Below are positions 15,467 through 23,489 of a stretch of 33,284 bases of DNA, one piece after another. How positions within the stretch are numbered: position 1 is the stretch's first letter; every line of letters starts with the position of its first letter. The notes beneath the pieces were generated by a model. That model ran no database searches. It saw only the letters and a program-made list of their open reading frames with translations, and was not told the DNA's origin. The DNA lies in the NCBI GenBank assembly GCA_024398845.1, contig JAKSIM010000031.1, forward strand, positions 1 through 33,284, given 5' to 3'. A program made the translations under genes and the position numbers. The DNA is from Fibrobacter sp. Lineage in GTDB: Bacteria; Fibrobacterota; Fibrobacteria; Fibrobacterales; Fibrobacteraceae.

Positions 15467-16663
15467 ATGACTATGCACGTAAGACTTTTGAAAATTCTAC
15501 TCTGTGCAATTCCGTTTGTGGCTGGGATTGCTTTTGCTGACCCTCTCCCAACGAGTGCCGTGGCAACGGGTGATGCTGTAATACGCGATAACCAACTGCG
15601 CGAAATTCGCGATATTCTTCGTGGAGGTCGCGGAGGCTATCTGGATTTTGGTTTTAACTATTTGCCGGTGGTGACCCAAACGCAATTGCAGTCGGAATAC
15701 GGCGTGCATGACGGTTTTGCTTTTCGCCAGCACTTTGCTGGTTTTGGCGCTGGGGCCGTTGACAAAAATCAATATGTAGGCTTTTTGCTTTGGTTCGAGC
15801 GTTCCGGTTGGGACGCCGAGGACTTCTTTTTGTTCCCGCGTTATAGCGAATTCGCTGCTGTACGTTCTATGACTACGTGGGGGTTGACTTACACGCAAAA
15901 AGCCATGGACCTCACTCTTGCTGCCGGTATGCAGCACTTGAACGTGGAGTACATGGGCCGCGTTTATCCCGATGAGAGTGACTCTTTGGCGTACAGTTGG
16001 GCTCATGCTCGCTGGCGTCATATGAGTGTGCAGGGAAGTTTTTACCGCACCGATTGGAGGTCTTTGCGGGTCTCCCTGGATTTGGAATCGAGGTCTGCGT
16101 ATGGTGGCCGCAAGAGTGGCCTCATGACTTATTTGCCGAATTTGGAAATGTCTTTGTATAATGGAGGCGATGACGGTGACGATTCTGTTCGCGTCAAGTG
16201 GGAACAGAACCTTTTTGACCAACGCTTTTATGGTGAAGTGACTTTTGATTTCCCGGATAAGGGATTCCATTCAGCTGCGCTTAAGTACTACCCGGACCCC
16301 TCTAGAATGATTGGCTTTGAAGCGACCTGCTTGCGTCGTGGTGAAACCAGCGGTTCCAAGGATTTGCTTTGGGGTGGTGCTATAGACCTGTTGTTTGTTC
16401 GCTTGGCCTATAATTCCTCGTACGAATACGAACACTTGTTCCATGCAAAGGGAACCTTTATTGCCGAAATCAAGTTTGACCTAGCTATGGTTGATGGATT
16501 CCTCTTTAACCGAGGTGCTGCACGCCCGGCTCCAATGGAAGCATCTGTTTTCTCGAGAAAGAATAAAGACACGAATCCGGAATTTAAGGGCAAAACTTTA
16601 GAGGCCTCTGGAATCCGTTATGAAAAGACCGGGGCTCCGGCTGCGTCCGAGGGAGGCAAATAA
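15467..16663 (+). CDS. Exported protein, probably outer membrane, unknown
   Basis: A 398-residue protein with a signal peptide (MTMHVRLLKILLCAIPFVAGIAFA, cut before DP). The rest is rich in aromatic residues and short alternating strands (YVGFLLWFERSGWD, ARWRHMSVQGSFYRTDWRSLRVSLDLESRS), which suggests an outer-membrane beta-barrel, but I do not recognise a family. The tail after about residue 345 is polar and low-complexity. It starts 7 bases after proB without a clear ribosome site, and its TAA overlaps the next ATG by one base. The pair may act together in the envelope; that is inference. Confidence 0.75.
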   Translation: MTMHVRLLKILLCAIPFVAGIAFADPLPTSAVATGDAVIRDNQLREIRDILRGGRGGYLDFGFNYLPVVTQTQLQSEYGVHDGFAFRQHFAGFGAGAVDKNQYVGFLLWFERSGWDAEDFFLFPRYSEFAAVRSMTTWGLTYTQKAMDLTLAAGMQHLNVEYMGRVYPDESDSLAYSWAHARWRHMSVQGSFYRTDWRSLRVSLDLESRSAYGGRKSGLMTYLPNLEMSLYNGGDDGDDSVRVKWEQNLFDQRFYGEVTFDFPDKGFHSAALKYYPDPSRMIGFEATCLRRGETSGSKDLLWGGAIDLLFVRLAYNSSYEYEHLFHAKGTFIAEIKFDLAMVDGFLFNRGAARPAPMEASVFSRKNKDTNPEFKGKTLEASGIRYEKTGAPAASEGGK

Positions 16664-17046
16664 TGACTAAGATTCGTTTGGGAATGTTCGCTTTGGTTTT
16701 GGCCTCGCTTTGCCTCACGGGCTGCTTGAGCCATTGGTTCTTGGAATCGGAAACTCGCTTGCAAGTTGAAAACGCCACGGAAGATTGCACGTTAATTGCA
16801 ATTGACGTAATCAGTGAAGACGGATCGTCCGTCCGTCCCTGGATTCATGAGAAGGTTCTTCCGGGGGAACGCAGCCATGTGGTGGAAACCGACTGGGTGG
16901 GAAAATTCAACCTCCGCTTTAAGTTCGTGGACGCAAAAAATGCCAAGGATACGATTGTCGATACGCAATCCTTTGAAATTGAAGGTGGAAGCCTCTATCT
17001 GATGGTGGAAGGTGACCAGGATTCCCTGACATACCGCTTCCGTTAG
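16663..17046 (+). CDS. Small lipoprotein, unknown
   Basis: A 127-residue protein. The lipoprotein signal ends LTGC (C21), followed by LSHWFLESETRLQVENATEDCTLIAIDVISEDGS. The mature part looks like one small beta-sandwich (alternating hydrophobic strands; VDTQSFEIEGGSLYLMVEGDQDSLTYRFR at the end). No family recognised. It has a strong ribosome site, GGGAGG (16651-16656), and a one-base overlap with the upstream gene, so the two are translated together. Confidence 0.8.
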   Translation: MTKIRLGMFALVLASLCLTGCLSHWFLESETRLQVENATEDCTLIAIDVISEDGSSVRPWIHEKVLPGERSHVVETDWVGKFNLRFKFVDAKNAKDTIVDTQSFEIEGGSLYLMVEGDQDSLTYRFR

Positions 17047-17092
17047 CCCTAAATTCCTCAAAATCGCCATTTTTAACTATCTTTAAGCCACA

Positions 17093-20000
17093 GTGCAGAT
17101 AACTAAGTTAAAGATTTTTGGATTTAAGTCCTTTGCTCAAAGGACCGAAATCAACTTCCCCACGAAGGGTCTTACGGCCGTGGTGGGGCCGAACGGCTGT
17201 GGCAAGTCCAACATTACGGATGCCATCCGTTGGGTACTTGGCGAACAGAAGGCTGCCGCCCTGCGTATGGGCAAAATGCAAGACGTGATTTTTAGCGGTA
17301 CCGAAGAACGTGCCGCCATGAGTCTTGCCGAAGTTTCTATTGTCATCGATAACAGCGATGGCACGCTCGCTTCCGAATATTCCGAGGTGATTGTGACCCG
17401 CCGCGTCCATCGCGATGGGTCTGGCGAATACCTCATCAACAACCAGGAATGCCGCCTTCGCGATGTCCATGCGTTGCTGTTTGACTCGGGCCTTGGCTCC
17501 AGCACGTATTCGCAGATGAACGCCGACATGATCAAGGCCGTGCTTTCGGACAAGGCCGACGACCGTCGCGTGCTTTTTGAAGAAGCCGCCGGCGTGAGCA
17601 AGTACCGTCAGCAGCGCAAGGAAGCTGTGCGCCAGCTGGAACGTGTGCAGCAAGATATGGAACGTGTGGAAGATAACCTCCGCGCGGTTCGTCGTTCTGT
17701 GCGCATGTACGAAACCCAGGCCGAAAAGGTGAGCGAATACAAGCGCTTGAATGGTCGCCTTCGTGAACTTGACCTTTCGGTCAGCTTAGATAAGTTTGAA
17801 GATTACAAGGAGAGTCTCGCTACTTTGGATACCACCAACCGTCGCATGACGCATGAGGTGGAAACGGCCAAGACTCGCGGAACGGAACTCCAAACCAAGA
17901 TTGACGAGAAAAAGCTTGCCATTAGCGAGGACGAAAACGCCTATCGCGACTTGGAACGTGAAGTGCAAACGGCAACGCTTGCATTGAACGACTTGAACAA
18001 CAATATTATGCGTTTGCGCGATTCCATTTCGGCTCTCGATGCCGCCAATGCGAAGGCCCGCGACGATATTCAAATTAGCGAAAACAAGGTCCAGGAATTG
18101 GACCGCGAACGTGAACGCCTTGAAGAAGAAAATGCGGTTCTCGGTAGTGACAGCGATGTGGACGAAATGAACGCCCTGCTGGAACGTGAACGCGAAGCCC
18201 TTCAGGTGATGCGCGACAAGGTCGATGACCTGCGCACGCGTTCCCGTGAGCTTTCGAACGAACGTTTGCAGGCGGCGAACAAGGTGAACTCCCTCAAGGG
18301 ACGCTTTGAACGCATGAATGCCGAATCCGACATGCTCCGCGGAAACCTCGAAAAGTGGAACAGCGAAATGGAAGGACTTCGCAAGCAGAAGTCCGAGGTG
18401 GAAACCGCCATCGCCGATATCCAGAACGGGATGGACGACGCCACTCGCGAAATCGAGAACCTGAACGAGCAAAAGTCCACGCGCGAAGAACGCTTGGAAC
18501 AAGAAAAGACGGAACTTGCCGACGTGCAAGCGAAGTTGCAGAATTTGAAAAACGAAGAAGCCCGTTTGCAGTCGCGTATCGATGTGCTCGAAAGTGTGGC
18601 AAACGAAGGAACCGACGCCAGTCGCTGGCTTAAAGAGAACAAGGCGAACTTGGTGGGTGGGCTTCTCTCGGAACGCATTGAGGCCGCTCCGGAATACGCT
18701 TCCCAGGTAGAGGCGGCTCTTGGCGATTTGCTCGATGCCGTTGTCGTTTTGAATGACAACGCTGCCGTGGAAATTGTGGATTCCCTCGCTCAAGAAAATG
18801 TGGGCAAGGCCCTGATGGCGCTGGTGAACGATGCTGGTGCAGGCTATGCGGGGACGATTGACCGTCCGGGTGTAGTCGGCTCCTTGAGCCAGTTCGTGAC
18901 GGCCGATAGCGAAATATCCACGTTTGTCTCGGGTATTTTGAGTCGTTATTTTGTTGTAGATTCCTTGCAAAACGCCATTGCGCTTGCCAAGGAATTCCGC
19001 AGTGAAGATTTATGCTTTGTGGCTCCGAATGCGATTGTGCGTACGAGTGGCCTTGTGAGCAGCGGATCTTCGACAAGCGGAACGCTCAGCCGCAAAAACG
19101 AAATTGCCGAAGCGACCAAGCTTTTGGAAGGCGTGATGGGCGAGTTGGACCAAATGAATTCCGAACTTGACCGCCTGCAGAACCTGGTGGACGAAGATTC
19201 GCAGATGCTTACCTCCATTGTGGATGACATCCGCGAGAAGAACGATTCCCTGCGTGCGGGGAATGCCGGAATCCAAATCCAGAAGAACACGCTTGCTGGT
19301 TTGGACCGCCGTTTGCAGCAACTCGAAAATGATGCGAACATGGCGCAACAGCGCATTGACGCTGCCCAGAACACCATGAATAGCGATGCGGAACTGGTGG
19401 ATGCCGAAGCGGCCATGGAACGCGCCGAAGATAGCTACGCCCGCGTGAATGACGAACTTGCCGAACAAGAAACGATGTTCCGCGAAAAGGACGAAGATGT
19501 CCGCGAGCTGGAGCGCAGCGCCCAGAACAAGACCGCGAAACTCGCCCAGAATACGGACCGTCTGCGAAACATTGCGGACCAGGTCTCGTTCCTCGGGAAC
19601 TCGATTCACTCTCGCCAAGAAGAAATCGAAAAGAATGCTGTCGCTATGGAAAAGGCCGAAGAAGATGCCAAGGGCCTTAGCGACCAGGTCGAAACCAAGG
19701 ACCGCACACTTCGTGAATTGGAAGACCGCCGTGACGTGGCCCGCGAACGCTACGAAGTGGTGAGCGGAGACCTGAACTCCTGGCGTGATGAACTGGACCG
19801 TATCCGCGACGACATGATCGAGAAGATGAAGGAACTAAACGAGGTGGGTCGCCGTCAGGAAGCCCTCCAGAGTAACCTTGATCGCTTGAACGAACGCATT
19901 ACCAACGAATATTCCATTGATTTGGCGAACCCCGATGGCATTGAACGCGTGGAGTACAGCCAGCCCGAGGCCGACCGCGAACTTCGCGACCTTCGTGGCA

Positions 20001-20647
20001 AAATCAAGGAACTTGGGCCAATCAACATCAACGTGATGGAAGACTACGAAGACGAAAAGAAACGCATGGAAGAAGTCGAAAAGCAGTTCGACGATTTGGA
20101 CCGTGCCCGCGCTTCGCTTGACCGAACCATCACCAAGCTCGATGACATTGCCCGCACTCGTTATTTGGATACGTTTGAACGCATCCAGAAGAATTTCCAG
20201 TTTGTATTCAGTAAGCTGTTCCTCAACGGCGAAACCAAGATGAACTTGGTCGAAAAACTCGATGAGAACGGCAAGCCCATGGACATCCTCGACGCGGATA
20301 TCGAAATCAACGTTCGCCCGACCGGCAAGAAAATGCGCGGCATCAAGGCTCTTTCGGGTGGTGAACATGCGCTTACTGCAACGGCCTTGCTCTTTGCAAT
20401 CTATATGGAAAAGCCCTCGCCGTACTGCGTGCTGGACGAAGTCGACGGCCCGCTTGACGATGCCAACGTGGGCCGCTTCATGGCGCTCCTCCGCGAATTC
20501 AGCAAGCAAACTTTGTTCATCGTGGTGACGCATAACAAGCGAACCATGGCCGAAGCCGACATGCTTTATGGTGTTACGCAGGAAATTAAGGGTATTTCCC
20601 GCATTGCTAGCGTCCAACTCGCTGACGCAACGAAGTTTGCTATCTAA
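17093..20647 (+). CDS. smc: Chromosome segregation ATPase SMC
   Basis: A 1184-residue condensin subunit that compacts and helps separate chromosomes. Head half 1 has FGFKSFAQRTEINF and Walker A GPNGCGKSN (about 33-41). A first coiled coil runs to about 505, the hinge spans about 507-670 (WLKENKANLVGGLLSERIE, VGSLSQFV, VRTSGLVSSGSS), a second coiled coil goes to about 1000, and head half 2 has the signature LSGGE (about 1087) and Walker B VLDEVD (about 1115). The length is typical. It starts at GTG 17093, 46 bases after the lipoprotein, with no clear ribosome site. Partners scpA and scpB are not in the window. Confidence 0.97.
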   Translation: MQITKLKIFGFKSFAQRTEINFPTKGLTAVVGPNGCGKSNITDAIRWVLGEQKAAALRMGKMQDVIFSGTEERAAMSLAEVSIVIDNSDGTLASEYSEVIVTRRVHRDGSGEYLINNQECRLRDVHALLFDSGLGSSTYSQMNADMIKAVLSDKADDRRVLFEEAAGVSKYRQQRKEAVRQLERVQQDMERVEDNLRAVRRSVRMYETQAEKVSEYKRLNGRLRELDLSVSLDKFEDYKESLATLDTTNRRMTHEVETAKTRGTELQTKIDEKKLAISEDENAYRDLEREVQTATLALNDLNNNIMRLRDSISALDAANAKARDDIQISENKVQELDRERERLEEENAVLGSDSDVDEMNALLEREREALQVMRDKVDDLRTRSRELSNERLQAANKVNSLKGRFERMNAESDMLRGNLEKWNSEMEGLRKQKSEVETAIADIQNGMDDATREIENLNEQKSTREERLEQEKTELADVQAKLQNLKNEEARLQSRIDVLESVANEGTDASRWLKENKANLVGGLLSERIEAAPEYASQVEAALGDLLDAVVVLNDNAAVEIVDSLAQENVGKALMALVNDAGAGYAGTIDRPGVVGSLSQFVTADSEISTFVSGILSRYFVVDSLQNAIALAKEFRSEDLCFVAPNAIVRTSGLVSSGSSTSGTLSRKNEIAEATKLLEGVMGELDQMNSELDRLQNLVDEDSQMLTSIVDDIREKNDSLRAGNAGIQIQKNTLAGLDRRLQQLENDANMAQQRIDAAQNTMNSDAELVDAEAAMERAEDSYARVNDELAEQETMFREKDEDVRELERSAQNKTAKLAQNTDRLRNIADQVSFLGNSIHSRQEEIEKNAVAMEKAEEDAKGLSDQVETKDRTLRELEDRRDVARERYEVVSGDLNSWRDELDRIRDDMIEKMKELNEVGRRQEALQSNLDRLNERITNEYSIDLANPDGIERVEYSQPEADRELRDLRGKIKELGPININVMEDYEDEKKRMEEVEKQFDDLDRARASLDRTITKLDDIARTRYLDTFERIQKNFQFVFSKLFLNGETKMNLVEKLDENGKPMDILDADIEINVRPTGKKMRGIKALSGGEHALTATALLFAIYMEKPSPYCVLDEVDGPLDDANVGRFMALLREFSKQTLFIVVTHNKRTMAEADMLYGVTQEIKGISRIASVQLADATKFAI

Positions 20648-20681
20648 ATTTGTAACAACAAATACATTGGAGGGGATATCA

Positions 20682-21608
20682 ATGGAATATCAATCGACTA
20701 TGGTCTGTCGACCAACGCCAGTAAAGGGAATTCTTTTTGGCTGCTTATCTGGAATCTGCTATGGGACGAACCCGCTGGGGGCGTTGAACCTGTACAAAAT
20801 GGGGCTTGATCCCGAAACTATTTTATGTTACCGTTTTGCATTTGCCGTGGTGATGCTCGGCCTTATCCTTTTCTTTAAGGATGGAATCCCGACGGCCGAA
20901 AAAATCCGTTCGCGTTTTGCGTTGAATCGTCGTGAATTTGGATTTTTGACTTTGCTGGGATTTCTCTTTGCGCTTTGCGCCTATGGTCTTTTTGCCTCGT
21001 TCAAATACATGGAAGCTGGACTTGCATCAACGCTTCTGTTTTTGTTCCCGCTAGAGGTGGCGATTATTATGGCAGTGTTCTTTAAGGAACGCGTGTCTCT
21101 TAAAACGGGTGTTTCCATTGCTGTTTCGCTGCTTGGACTTGCTTGCCTGTATCGAGGCGGCGATGGTGGTGTGGCGCTTTCGGCGATAGGACTCTCGTTG
21201 GTGGCTCTCGCTTCTGTTTCGTATTCTTACTACATCGTGGTGGTGAACAAGGCCAATTTAAAGATGGGATCCTTGAAGCTCACGTTCTTCGCAATGCTGT
21301 TTTGCTTGATGTTCTTGCTTGCCTATTCGGCGCTGTTCGGTGCTGGAATTCCGGGACTTCCAAAGAATTCGGCAGTCTGGGGATGGTCGTTTATGCTAGG
21401 CCTAGTCCCGACCGTCTTGTCGCTTGTGTTTATGGCGAAGGCTACCAAGATGGTGGGCTCTACTCCTACGGCGATTACCGGGGCGTTTGAACCTTTGACC
21501 GCAGTGGTGATTGGCGTGAGTGTATTTGGCGAGGTTTTGACCATGCGTCTTGTATGCGGTATCACGCTTATTCTTGGTGCGGTTGTTCTTCTTGCCATAA
21601 AAAAGTAA
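20682..21608 (+). CDS. DMT-superfamily (EamA) transporter
   Basis: A 308-residue inner-membrane protein with about ten hydrophobic helices in two related halves, as in EamA-type drug/metabolite exporters (FGCLSGICYGTNPLGALNLY; second half ending PTAITGAFEPLTAVVIGVSVFGE). ATG 20682 is chosen because GGAGGGG (20669-20675) is 6 bases upstream; the open frame extending into smc is read-through. The substrate cannot be told from sequence. It starts 34 bases after smc. Confidence 0.9.
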   Translation: MEYQSTMVCRPTPVKGILFGCLSGICYGTNPLGALNLYKMGLDPETILCYRFAFAVVMLGLILFFKDGIPTAEKIRSRFALNRREFGFLTLLGFLFALCAYGLFASFKYMEAGLASTLLFLFPLEVAIIMAVFFKERVSLKTGVSIAVSLLGLACLYRGGDGGVALSAIGLSLVALASVSYSYYIVVVNKANLKMGSLKLTFFAMLFCLMFLLAYSALFGAGIPGLPKNSAVWGWSFMLGLVPTVLSLVFMAKATKMVGSTPTAITGAFEPLTAVVIGVSVFGEVLTMRLVCGITLILGAVVLLAIKK

Positions 21609-21624
21609 AGCTATATTATGCGGT

Positions 21625-21891
21625 ATGCAAGCCGTTTGTTCTAAATGTAATAAGGAATTCAATGACAAGGTTGGCATGGGCCCCATGGAAAGCAACCTTG
21701 CCATTCGCTACCGCAATAAAATTGGCAACATTTGCCCAGAGTGCGTTGCCCAAATTCGCAGCACCAAGCGTGGGCGTTGGCAAATGCGTTTTTACAACCT
21801 CAAGGTCGCGCTTTACTGCGCTCGGTTCTTGTTGCTTGTGGCGGCTGTATTTGCGGTGATTATCGCATTACTCGCGCTGTACGTGCTTTAG
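21625..21891 (+). CDS. Small zinc-ribbon-like membrane protein
   Basis: An 88-residue protein. Two Cys pairs, CSKC (residues 5-8) and CPEC (37-40), could bind zinc. A basic stretch (STKRGRWQMRFYNLK) then leads to one C-terminal membrane helix (ARFLLLVAAVFAVIIALLALYVL). I do not recognise the family. It lies 16 bases after the transporter, without a clear ribosome site. A 27-bp duplication straddles its stop codon. Confidence 0.65.
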   Translation: MQAVCSKCNKEFNDKVGMGPMESNLAIRYRNKIGNICPECVAQIRSTKRGRWQMRFYNLKVALYCARFLLLVAAVFAVIIALLALYVL

Positions 21892-21927
21892 GCATTACCC
21901 GCGTTGTACGCGTTTTAGGCGTTACCC
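21874..21927. repeat. 27-bp imperfect tandem duplication across a stop codon
   Basis: Copies at 21874-21900 and 21901-21927 differ at 4 of 27 positions (both carry a TTTAGGC core and end in TTACCC). The first covers the end and stop of the small membrane protein gene; the second reaches into the end of the convergent CLC gene. Confidence 0.75.
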
Positions 21928-23334
21928 GAGCTTGAGGCGAATCTTCTTTTGTTTGTAAATGGATTGCCCGCCGTTGCAGGCGTAGGCGATGACGCACACA
22001 ATAAAGAATGCGGGAAGGCAATCAAATCCAAAAATTTCGACACCAATAAGAATTGGGGCCCAAAGCGTGTTGGTTGCGGCTCCAAAGACGGCGGCGAACC
22101 CGAGGGCTGCGGCGAGAGGGAGCGGTATGCCCACTAGACCCGCGATGAAGATACCGAAGGTCGCCCCGATGGCAAAAAGCGGGGTGGCTGCGCCACCGAC
22201 GAACCCGACGGCGAGCGTCACGATGGTGAGGGCGAATTTTAAAACCCAGTCAAAACTGTAGATGCCTGCGGCCGTATTAAAACTGGCGGTGGCGGCGGTG
22301 CTGGCAGTGGCGGCGGAACCAAAACTCAAATCCAGCAGGTTCGTGCCGAGACCCGCGTAGCGTCCTTGGAAAAAGACGAGCATCACGGCACTCAGGCCAA
22401 GCCCAAAGAATGCAATGCGCTTGATGGGGTTCGGGAGCTTCTTGGCAAAAAAGTTTTGCGAGAGCCCGAGGAGCTTGGCGAATCCTCCGCCGATAACCCC
22501 GAAGAGAATGCCGAGCAGTGCGAGCTTTGCGAAAAAGGCTGCGTTGAAACCAGTGGCTTGTAGTCCGTTGAAGGTTGCGGACCCGAAAATAGAATTGGCG
22601 ATGCTGTCGCTGGTAATTAACGCACTGAGGTTCGCGGTGAAGGTGGTGTAGGGGAGGATTGCCGAAATTTTTGCAGCAGTAAAGGCGGCCGCAGCAGCAG
22701 GGAGGAGGGCCGCAAGTTCAAAGTGCCCGACGAGGAGAACCTCTAACGCAAAGGCGGTCGCTGCCATGGGGGCCTGGAATATGCCAGCGAAGCCGGCAGC
22801 CATGCCCGAAATTAGTAGAATGTGACTTGCATTTTCGAACGGAAGTTTTTTGGAAATGTTGTATGCAAATGTGGCTCCCATTTGCATGGCGGCGCCTTCG
22901 CGTCCGGCACTCCCGCCAAAGAACTGCGTTAACCAGCTGGTAATGGCGGCCATCGGAATGGCGCACATCGGGATTTCGTTCTCCTTGCCGAGTCCGACGG
23001 CAAACACCTGGTCCATACCGCGGTCCGTGTAGCGCCCCCACTTGTGGAATGCAAATACGATGCCCGCCCCTGCAAGTGCCAAAAACGGGATGACAAACAG
23101 CGGGTAGGTTTCGCGGATAGTGATAAGGCGGTTTGCAATGTCTCCAAAGCAGGCGGTGAGCGCCCCGATTATAGCCCCCACAAAAACGCTAAGCGCAATG
23201 AGTGTGGGCTGCGCCAGCCATTTGGTGAGTTTTTCTTTGACGCGGGCCTTTGCCATGCGCATCATTTGTTCTTTCATTTCGGGGCTAAACTGGTTGAATT
23301 GTTGGCTTGCTCGGCTAAAATCGCTAAAATTCAT
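21922..23334 (-). CDS. CLC-family anion transporter
   Basis: A 470-residue membrane protein with about 16 hydrophobic segments after a 40-residue polar N-terminus. The gating-glutamate motif is GGSAGREGAAMQMG (E146), where common Cl- types have GREGP. The usual GSGIP chloride-selectivity motif is absent; the matching place reads TDRGMDQV (M107). The late GFVGGAATPLFAIGATFG block is present. Loss of GSGIP and GREG without Pro recalls the fluoride/proton branch (CLC-F) of the family, but I cannot prove that. AAGGAT precedes the start at 23334. It converges with the small membrane gene. Confidence 0.88.
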   Translation of the reverse strand: MNFSDFSRASQQFNQFSPEMKEQMMRMAKARVKEKLTKWLAQPTLIALSVFVGAIIGALTACFGDIANRLITIRETYPLFVIPFLALAGAGIVFAFHKWGRYTDRGMDQVFAVGLGKENEIPMCAIPMAAITSWLTQFFGGSAGREGAAMQMGATFAYNISKKLPFENASHILLISGMAAGFAGIFQAPMAATAFALEVLLVGHFELAALLPAAAAAFTAAKISAILPYTTFTANLSALITSDSIANSIFGSATFNGLQATGFNAAFFAKLALLGILFGVIGGGFAKLLGLSQNFFAKKLPNPIKRIAFFGLGLSAVMLVFFQGRYAGLGTNLLDLSFGSAATASTAATASFNTAAGIYSFDWVLKFALTIVTLAVGFVGGAATPLFAIGATFGIFIAGLVGIPLPLAAALGFAAVFGAATNTLWAPILIGVEIFGFDCLPAFFIVCVIAYACNGGQSIYKQKKIRLKLG

Positions 23335-23489
23335 TGTAAAATCCTTTTTTGCGCCTCAAAAATAGAAAAATTGACGTTTTTTGGGGCGTGGGAGCCCTTG
23401 ACAATTAGACAACGATTTCTTGCGTAGATAGTTCAAATTTTACATTAAAATAATGCGCATAAGTTTATATTGTGAATATGGAGATTGGT

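Noticed and set aside
23398..23430. Promoter for the pectate lyase (perfect TTGACA at 23398-23403)
   Set aside because: No acceptable -10 box occurs at 16-18 bases; the nearest, TAGATA, is 21 bases away.
23335..23489. Fluoride riboswitch upstream of the CLC gene
   Set aside because: I could not find the expected conserved segments by eye on the minus strand; a covariance search would decide.
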